The translations under genes were made by a program, and so were the position numbers. The notes under the pieces are model-generated. The model ran no database searches, was not told where the DNA came from, and saw nothing but the letters and a program-made list of their open reading frames with translations. This document shows, piece after piece, positions 59,436-64,000 of a DNA stretch of 64,000 bases. The stretch's first letter is position 1. The number at the start of each line of letters is the position of its first letter. Source of the DNA: Cesiribacteraceae bacterium YIM B00369 (lineage in GTDB: Bacteria > Bacteroidota > Bacteroidia > Cytophagales > Cyclobacteriaceae); assembly GCA_017948555.1 (NCBI GenBank), contig JAFMYY010000001.1, positions 310,001-374,000 on the forward strand, given 5' to 3'.

Positions 59436-60527
59436 ATGAAATACCTGATTTTTTTTCTGATACTATTTAGTTGTTCCTACCCCCTTCTTGCTTTTCAGCA
59501 GCAGGAGGAGAGTGGTGCGGATGCGCAGGGTATTCCCCTTAAGGAAGAAAACAGCAGTGATGAAATTAAATGGGCTACTCCCGGGGTGGCAGGCGACAGG
59601 CCGGGAAAAGGAATAGTTGTCTCTTATAATTTAATTGCTCCGTTCAATATTCGTTCCATGCCGGTAAAGGAAGGACTGGAGGGAGGAGAGGCAGAAGTAC
59701 GGAAACTGGAAGATTTAGCGTTTTCCCTCCGGCTCCCTGTCAGCTGGAGTGGGCAAACTAAAATTATTGCAGGGCTGGAGTATGCATACAGGGAATATAA
59801 TTTTAAACAGCCGGAAAAACTGGAGTACAACTTTTATGAGAATCTGGAAAATAAACATCTGAATGCTTTAAGCTTCAGGGCCTATATCCTGCACTCTCTG
59901 GATGAGAAGAGATTTATTGGATCCAGGATAGGTGCTGAACTTAACGGGGATTACCATGACCTTGTGCTTCCTTTTACAAAGCGGATGAAATATTCTTTTG
60001 CCGCTTTGTATGGCTGGAAGGCAGATGCCTATACCACCTATGGAGCAGGATTATATTATTCCTATGTATGGGGCCGTCCTTCAGTATACCCGGCTTTTTT
60101 GTGGAACAGGACCTATTCGGAAAAATGGGGAGTGGAGGCGCTGCTTCCTCAAAGCTTTCGCCTGAGGTACACTTTCAATCCCCAAACTTTTTTACTTGGA
60201 GGGCTGAGAGTGTCAGGGGAAAGTTATCATATCCTTTCTGAACAGGCACCTCTTTCCGCTTACTCCGACCTTGAGCTGAGAAATTCAAATGTTTTTGCCT
60301 TCCTGGAGTTTGAAAGGGAAATTTACGATTTCCTCTGGTTCGGGCTTACAGGTGGTTTCCGCTATAATGTAAACTTTTATATGTCGGAAAAAAATTCGTT
60401 CAGTAACAGCCGGATCCTTGAAAATGAAGTGGCGGCAAGCCCATATTTTAATGCAAGTCTGTTTGTGGTTCCGCCGGCAAAATTCCGGAATAAAGCTTCC
60501 CTTCCCGACGCTGAAACAGAGCAATAA
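59436..60527 (+). CDS. Predicted outer-membrane beta-barrel protein
   Basis: A 363-residue protein starting right after the stop of the BamA-type gene. A signal peptide spans about residues 1-19 (ending LLA). The mature part has alternating strands with many Tyr and Phe (VVSYNLIAPFNIRS, KIIAGLEYAYREYNF, RFIGSRIGAELNG, YGAGLYYSYVWG, FLWFGLTGGFRYNVNFYM). It may belong to the DUF6268 group of outer-membrane proteins, but I am not sure. It ends with a polar tail, not an aromatic residue. The tight spacing suggests one transcript with the two genes before it. Confidence 0.65.
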   Translation: MKYLIFFLILFSCSYPLLAFQQQEESGADAQGIPLKEENSSDEIKWATPGVAGDRPGKGIVVSYNLIAPFNIRSMPVKEGLEGGEAEVRKLEDLAFSLRLPVSWSGQTKIIAGLEYAYREYNFKQPEKLEYNFYENLENKHLNALSFRAYILHSLDEKRFIGSRIGAELNGDYHDLVLPFTKRMKYSFAALYGWKADAYTTYGAGLYYSYVWGRPSVYPAFLWNRTYSEKWGVEALLPQSFRLRYTFNPQTFLLGGLRVSGESYHILSEQAPLSAYSDLELRNSNVFAFLEFEREIYDFLWFGLTGGFRYNVNFYMSEKNSFSNSRILENEVAASPYFNASLFVVPPAKFRNKASLPDAETEQ

Positions 60528-60571
60528 GGTAACTTATTGCAGCCGCTGATTTAATTGTTTAAATAAAACCT

Positions 60572-60579
60572 TATTTTTG
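60572..60579 (+). promoter_or_regulatory. Candidate -7 box (TATTTTTG) for GNAT-like gene
   Basis: TATTTTTG fits the -7 box. A TTG at 60555-60557 is only 14 bases upstream, shorter than usual. It lies across the start of the longer open frame and supports the ATG at 60598, which has GAGG four bases before it. Confidence 0.45.
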
Positions 60580-60597
60580 GGCCTCAAGCAGAGGAAT

Positions 60598-61776
60598 ATG
60601 AAACTGACAGAAGTTAAAGATAAAAAAAGCATCCGGGAATTTCTTACCCTTCCGGTACAGCTATATAAAAACGAAAAGAACTGGATCAGGCCCCTTGATA
60701 AGGATATTGAAGCAGTTTTCGATCCAAAGCAAAATAAACTCTTCAGGCATGGTGAATGTAACCGGTGGATTCTTCAGGATACTTACGGTAAAACAATTGG
60801 CCGGGTAGCAGCCTTTATTAACAGAAAGACATTGAAAAAGGAAGATCAGCCAACCGGCGGTCTGGGCTTTTTTGAATGTATAAACGATAAGGATGCTGCC
60901 TTTATGTTATTCGGGCAATGCAAAGAATGGTTACAGGAACGTAATATTGAGGCCATGGACGGCCCCATAAATTTTGGCGACCGCGACCGCTGGTGGGGGG
61001 TGCTGGCCATGGGGTACGACAGGGAGCCAAATTACTGTATGCCCTATAATTTCCCTTATTATACAGAGCTGTTTGAAAGCTATGGCTTTCAGTTATACTT
61101 TAAGCAGTTTACCTACGGAAGGCCTGTTGCAGAGGAAGGAGAAACCGGAATCAGTGAAAAGGTATATGCAAAGGCAGAACGTGTGAGACGGGAACCCCGC
61201 TATACTTTCAGGCATATGAAGAAAAAGGACCTTGAGAAGTATGCAGAGGATTTCCGGACCATTTATAATAAGGCATGGGTAAAGCATAAGGGGGTTGGCG
61301 AAATGCCTAAAGCACAGGCTTTAAACGTTTTTAAACAGCTAAAGCCTGTTATAGATGAGAATATCCTGTGGTTTGGATATTATGATAATGAGCCTGTTGC
61401 TTTCTTTCTGAACCTGCCTGAAGTAAACCAGATTTTTAAACATGTAAATGGAAAGCTGGACCTGGTCGGGAAACTGAAATTCCTGTATTATAAGTATATA
61501 GCAAGAATTAAAAAAATGTATGGGGTCGTGTTTGGCGTTACACCTGAACACCAGGGGAAAGGAGTGGAAGCTGCTATTGTAATGGCAATCGCTGATTTTA
61601 TCTGGTCATCAAAATCACAGTATAAATATTTTGAAATGAACTGGATAGGCGATTTTAACCCTAAAATGATGAAGGTTGCCACAGATGTGGGAGGAGAGGT
61701 GGTGAAGGTTCACCATACCTACCGTTATTTGTTCGACCGGACCAAAGAGTTTAAACGTGCACCGGTTATAGATTGA
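60598..61776 (+). CDS. GNAT-like acyltransferase family protein
   Basis: A 392-residue protein. The C-terminal half has a GNAT-type acyl-CoA-binding motif, VVFGVTPEHQGKGVEAAIV (Q-G-K-G in motif A), and an earlier fold with WILQDTYGKTIGRVAAFINR resembles the first strands of a GNAT domain, so it may hold two such folds. Conserved parts include MDGPINFGDRDRWWGVL and PYNFPYYTELFESYGFQ. This family is common in Bacteroidota but its substrate is unknown to me. A preferred start with GAGG is at 60598; the TTG 7 codons earlier is inside the promoter. Confidence 0.75.
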   Translation: MKLTEVKDKKSIREFLTLPVQLYKNEKNWIRPLDKDIEAVFDPKQNKLFRHGECNRWILQDTYGKTIGRVAAFINRKTLKKEDQPTGGLGFFECINDKDAAFMLFGQCKEWLQERNIEAMDGPINFGDRDRWWGVLAMGYDREPNYCMPYNFPYYTELFESYGFQLYFKQFTYGRPVAEEGETGISEKVYAKAERVRREPRYTFRHMKKKDLEKYAEDFRTIYNKAWVKHKGVGEMPKAQALNVFKQLKPVIDENILWFGYYDNEPVAFFLNLPEVNQIFKHVNGKLDLVGKLKFLYYKYIARIKKMYGVVFGVTPEHQGKGVEAAIVMAIADFIWSSKSQYKYFEMNWIGDFNPKMMKVATDVGGEVVKVHHTYRYLFDRTKEFKRAPVID

Positions 61777-61871
61777 TTTAATATTTAAGAATTAAAAAAT
61801 TTTTCAGAGGAAGATTATTTTATAATTTCTTCCCCGGTTTCGAATTTCAATTAATAAACAAACTTTTTAAA

Positions 61872-62864
61872 ATGGAAAAACAGTACGACGTATACGGCAT
61901 AGGCAATGCCATTGTAGACATGGAGTTTGAGGTAAATGATGCTTTCTTCAGCGACCATGGCATTGAAAAAGGCATGATGACAATGGTTGACGAGGACCGG
62001 CAGCATGTTTTAGTAAAGGCAATTCAAACCAGGGAGGTAAAGCAGCAGAGTGGTGGCTCAGCGGCAAACTCTATTATTGCTGTTAACCAGTTTGGTGGTA
62101 AGGCTTTTTACTCCTGTAAAGTTGCCAATGACCCTTTCGGACATTTTTACCTGAAGGACCTGCAGGAAGCCGGTGTCGATACTAACCTTAACCCCGGGGT
62201 GCTGGAAGAGGGAATAACAGGTAAATGCCTGGTAATGATTACTCCGGATGCCGAAAGAACAATGAATACTTTTTTAGGAATTACCTCTGATTTTTCGGTG
62301 CAGGAAATAAAGGAAGATGCCCTGAAAAACTCTGAATATGTATACCTGGAAGGTTTTCTGATACCGGGTGATAGTGGCCGTGAAGCAATGCTTCATGCTA
62401 AGGCTCTGGCTGAAAAGCATGGCGTTAAAACTGCTCTTACTTTTTCAGACCCAAGTATGGTAAAATACTTTAAGCCGGGGCTGAAAGAAGTGGTTGGCGA
62501 TGGTGTTGATCTGCTTTTCTGTAACGAAGAGGAGGCGATGCTTTTTACTGAAAAGAACAATATTTCCGAGGCCCGTGAAGAGCTGAAGAAAGCAGCAAAG
62601 AAATTTGTAATTACCATGGGTAAAAAGGGCGCTATGGTATATGATGGGGAGGATTTCATCAACATTGATCCTAATCCGGTACAAGCAGTTGATTCTACCG
62701 GCGCAGGCGATATGTTTGCAGGCGCTTTTATGTTTGGCCTTACTCATGGGTATGATTTTGCAAAGGCAGGAAAACTGGCCAGCCTTGCCTCTTCAAAAGT
62801 AGTATCTAAATACGGCCCCCGGCTTGATGGCCCGGCTGTAAAAGCGATTCTGAAGCAGATATAA
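61872..62864 (+). CDS. PfkB-family carbohydrate (adenosine) kinase
   Basis: A 330-residue ribokinase-superfamily enzyme. It begins DVYGIGNAIVDMEFEV and has the substrate motif GGSAANS (61-67) and the second PfkB signature DSTGAGD (274-280), where D280 is the catalytic base and the Gly residues form the anion hole. The length and the GNAIVDME start match the adenosine-kinase-like group common in Bacteroidota. Adenosine or a related nucleoside is the likely substrate, but another sugar is possible. A terminator follows 28 bases after the stop. Confidence 0.9.
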   Translation: MEKQYDVYGIGNAIVDMEFEVNDAFFSDHGIEKGMMTMVDEDRQHVLVKAIQTREVKQQSGGSAANSIIAVNQFGGKAFYSCKVANDPFGHFYLKDLQEAGVDTNLNPGVLEEGITGKCLVMITPDAERTMNTFLGITSDFSVQEIKEDALKNSEYVYLEGFLIPGDSGREAMLHAKALAEKHGVKTALTFSDPSMVKYFKPGLKEVVGDGVDLLFCNEEEAMLFTEKNNISEAREELKKAAKKFVITMGKKGAMVYDGEDFINIDPNPVQAVDSTGAGDMFAGAFMFGLTHGYDFAKAGKLASLASSKVVSKYGPRLDGPAVKAILKQI

Positions 62865-62892
62865 TAAGCTGCAATCCTTAATACCAGTAAAA

Positions 62893-62920
62893 AAGCCGGC
62901 TCCTGTTAAGGATCCGGCTT
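62893..62920 (+). terminator. Terminator after the PfkB kinase gene
   Basis: A stem of 7 bp (62893-62899 with 62914-62920), one mismatch and 4 more bp (62901-62904 with 62909-62912), followed by CTTTATTTAT. The other strand has AAAA before it, so it may also stop the convergent lipoprotein gene. Confidence 0.7.
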
Positions 62921-62972
62921 CTTTATTTATAGCTGAATAAGTTTGGCCAGCAATTTAACCTGAGGGTTAGAT

Positions 62973-63266
62973 TTAATGGTCACTGTTCTCATAATCATCT
63001 TCCTCTCCGTCAGCCGGAGCTATATGCCCTTCCTGGCCATCTATACGGGCAGGCTGGTCAGAGTCGTAAAGGGAATCATTTTCAACACCTTCGTTGCTTA
63101 GCTCCTGGTTTTTAAGCATTGGGTCTCCAACTTCGTTCTCAGCGGCCTCAATTTCGTTTTCATAATCTGTCTCACTCTTATCGTACCCACAGGAGCCCAA
63201 AACAAACAGGCTGCAGAAAATGGCCAGAAAAGCAAAATGCCTTGGTGTTCTTTTATTATAATTCAT
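62973..63266 (-). CDS. Small acidic lipoprotein
   Basis: A 97-residue predicted lipoprotein: a basic start (NYNKRTPRH), a hydrophobic segment and lipobox LGSC (C26). The rest is very rich in Glu, Asp and Asn (for example ETDYENEIEAAENEVGD and DGEEDDYENSDH) and looks disordered. I recognise no family. It is convergent with the kinase gene. Confidence 0.62.
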   Translation of the reverse strand: MNYNKRTPRHFAFLAIFCSLFVLGSCGYDKSETDYENEIEAAENEVGDPMLKNQELSNEGVENDSLYDSDQPARIDGQEGHIAPADGEEDDYENSDH

Positions 63267-63350
63267 AAAAATGGTGTTTTCAGTTTAAAAAAATACGTAA
63301 CTCTTACCCTATAATACGATAAACAGGGGCAGATGGTTATTAGTAAAAAA

Positions 63351-63384
63351 GAAAAAGGAGGATGATTTACCAGCCTCCTTTTTC
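63351..63384 (-). terminator. Terminator of the TonB-C-domain gene
   Basis: An 11-bp stem (63351-63361 with 63374-63384) around a 12-base loop. On the minus strand it is followed by CTTTTTTAC, downstream of the gene ending at 63407. Confidence 0.75.
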
Positions 63385-63406
63385 TGTTCCTGAAATAAGT
63401 GTTTTC

Positions 63407-64000
63407 TTATTCAGTTACACCTGTTGGATCTCCTTGTCCTGTTCCCAGGTTTTCATATTCTCCAACCCCAAGGTCTTTCAGTATAAAACGTACAGGTACC
63501 TGAATCTCAGATTTTACCTTGTCTCCATTCTGTTCAGCAGCTTCCCATAACCCTGAGGTTTCTTTTACTGCACGCTCAGCTTCTTCTTTTAAGTGTTCTT
63601 TTGCACGCTCTATATCTTCTTCGGTAAAGCTTTGCGGATAACTGGAGTTAGCTTCAATGAATTCATCATTAGCTTTAGCGTCCTCAATGTTACCGTTTTC
63701 ATCCACTACCAGATTTACAAGAGCGATTCCTTCCACTCTTGCTGCCGCAGCTGTTTCCGGATATTCAATATTCCGCTGAATAATATTTTTTACCTCTTCG
63801 AAGCTTACTGTTGGTTGCGGGTCAACATCGGCGGCAATATAAGCGCCGGTTTCATTATTAACCTGGCCACGCATGCTTTCACGGCGTTCCTGGTAGTCAC
63901 TCATAACGGCGTTGAACCTTTGCTGAGCATATTCGCTCATCCCTTCGGGATAAACGGCAATATGGCGTTCATAAATAGCTGCAGGTGTATTTGGATCTTC
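63407..64000 (-). CDS. TonB C-terminal-domain protein, N-terminal part outside window
   Basis: The frame is open to the right edge, so at least 197 residues of a longer protein are visible; the ATG at 63940 is probably internal. Residues after FEEVKNIIQRNIEYPETAAAARVEGIALVNLVVDENGNIED in outline, and the end SEIQVPVRFIL, form the TonB-C-type fold (YP..A...G.V.V.F.V...G.I), seen in energy transducers and in related envelope proteins. The middle holds a charged insert (EEDIERAKEHLKEEAERAVKET) and the C-terminus ends GTGQGDPTGVTE. Without the N-terminus I cannot say if it is a true TonB. Confidence 0.75.
   Translation of the reverse strand, partial: EDPNTPAAIYERHIAVYPEGMSEYAQQRFNAVMSDYQERRESMRGQVNNETGAYIAADVDPQPTVSFEEVKNIIQRNIEYPETAAAARVEGIALVNLVVDENGNIEDAKANDEFIEANSSYPQSFTEEDIERAKEHLKEEAERAVKETSGLWEAAEQNGDKVKSEIQVPVRFILKDLGVGEYENLGTGQGDPTGVTE

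Overview
The window is a chromosomal segment from a member of the Bacteroidota, most likely of the Cytophagales or a neighbouring order. Three things point there. The gene order is tRNA-Tyr, tRNA-Gly, tRNA-Thr, tuf, tRNA-Trp, secE, nusG, rplK-A-J-L, rpoB-C, a DUF3467 gene, rpsL-G, fusA, rpsJ and then the whole S10, spc and alpha clusters up to rplQ. Promoters look like the Bacteroidota type (TTTG, about 19 bp, TAnnTTTG). Starts of the translation genes mostly lack a Shine-Dalgarno sequence. I see no rRNA, insertion sequence, phage gene or CRISPR array. The genus cannot be named from the sequence alone.

Layout. Positions 1-8734 hold a truncated TPR protein, a GT32-like glycosyltransferase, a DMT-family transporter, rarA, and a cluster of four glycosyltransferase genes that probably build surface polysaccharide. 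Positions 9109-11176 hold an ECF sigma factor with a zinc-type anti-sigma factor, then gmk and nadD. On the opposite strand follow frr, pyrH and a biotin carrier protein, and then a large M1 aminopeptidase lipoprotein. Positions 16132-47532 are the translation and transcription superoperon: four tRNAs, EF-Tu, EF-G, 29 ribosomal proteins, RNA polymerase alpha, beta and beta', NusG, SecE, SecY, methionine aminopeptidase and IF-1. It is divided by terminator/promoter junctions at about 17.85 kb, 29.67 kb and 33.1 kb. Enolase, a FtsB/DivIC-like protein, a small envelope protein, an Ldh2-type dehydrogenase and a Ppx/GppA phosphatase follow.

The most unusual part is 52.8-60.5 kb. A DUF2652 protein that retains several class III nucleotidyl-cyclase signature residues lies tail to tail, with a 4-base overlap, with a membrane protein that fuses an HD phosphohydrolase domain to a Pycsar-effector-type transmembrane domain (DUF5706/PycTM). 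This resembles the parts of a cyclic-nucleotide signalling or defence system, but it is not arranged as an operon and the cyclase-like protein lacks the usual transition-state Asn. Next come a lipoprotein with a predicted beta-propeller, a 1262-residue lipoprotein combining a calcineurin-like phosphoesterase, a kinase-like middle segment and an Omp85/BamA-type barrel, and a probable outer-membrane protein. The window ends with a GNAT-like protein, a PfkB sugar/adenosine kinase, a small acidic lipoprotein and a truncated TonB-C-domain protein.

All calls rest on reading motifs, lengths and context by eye. No database search was run.
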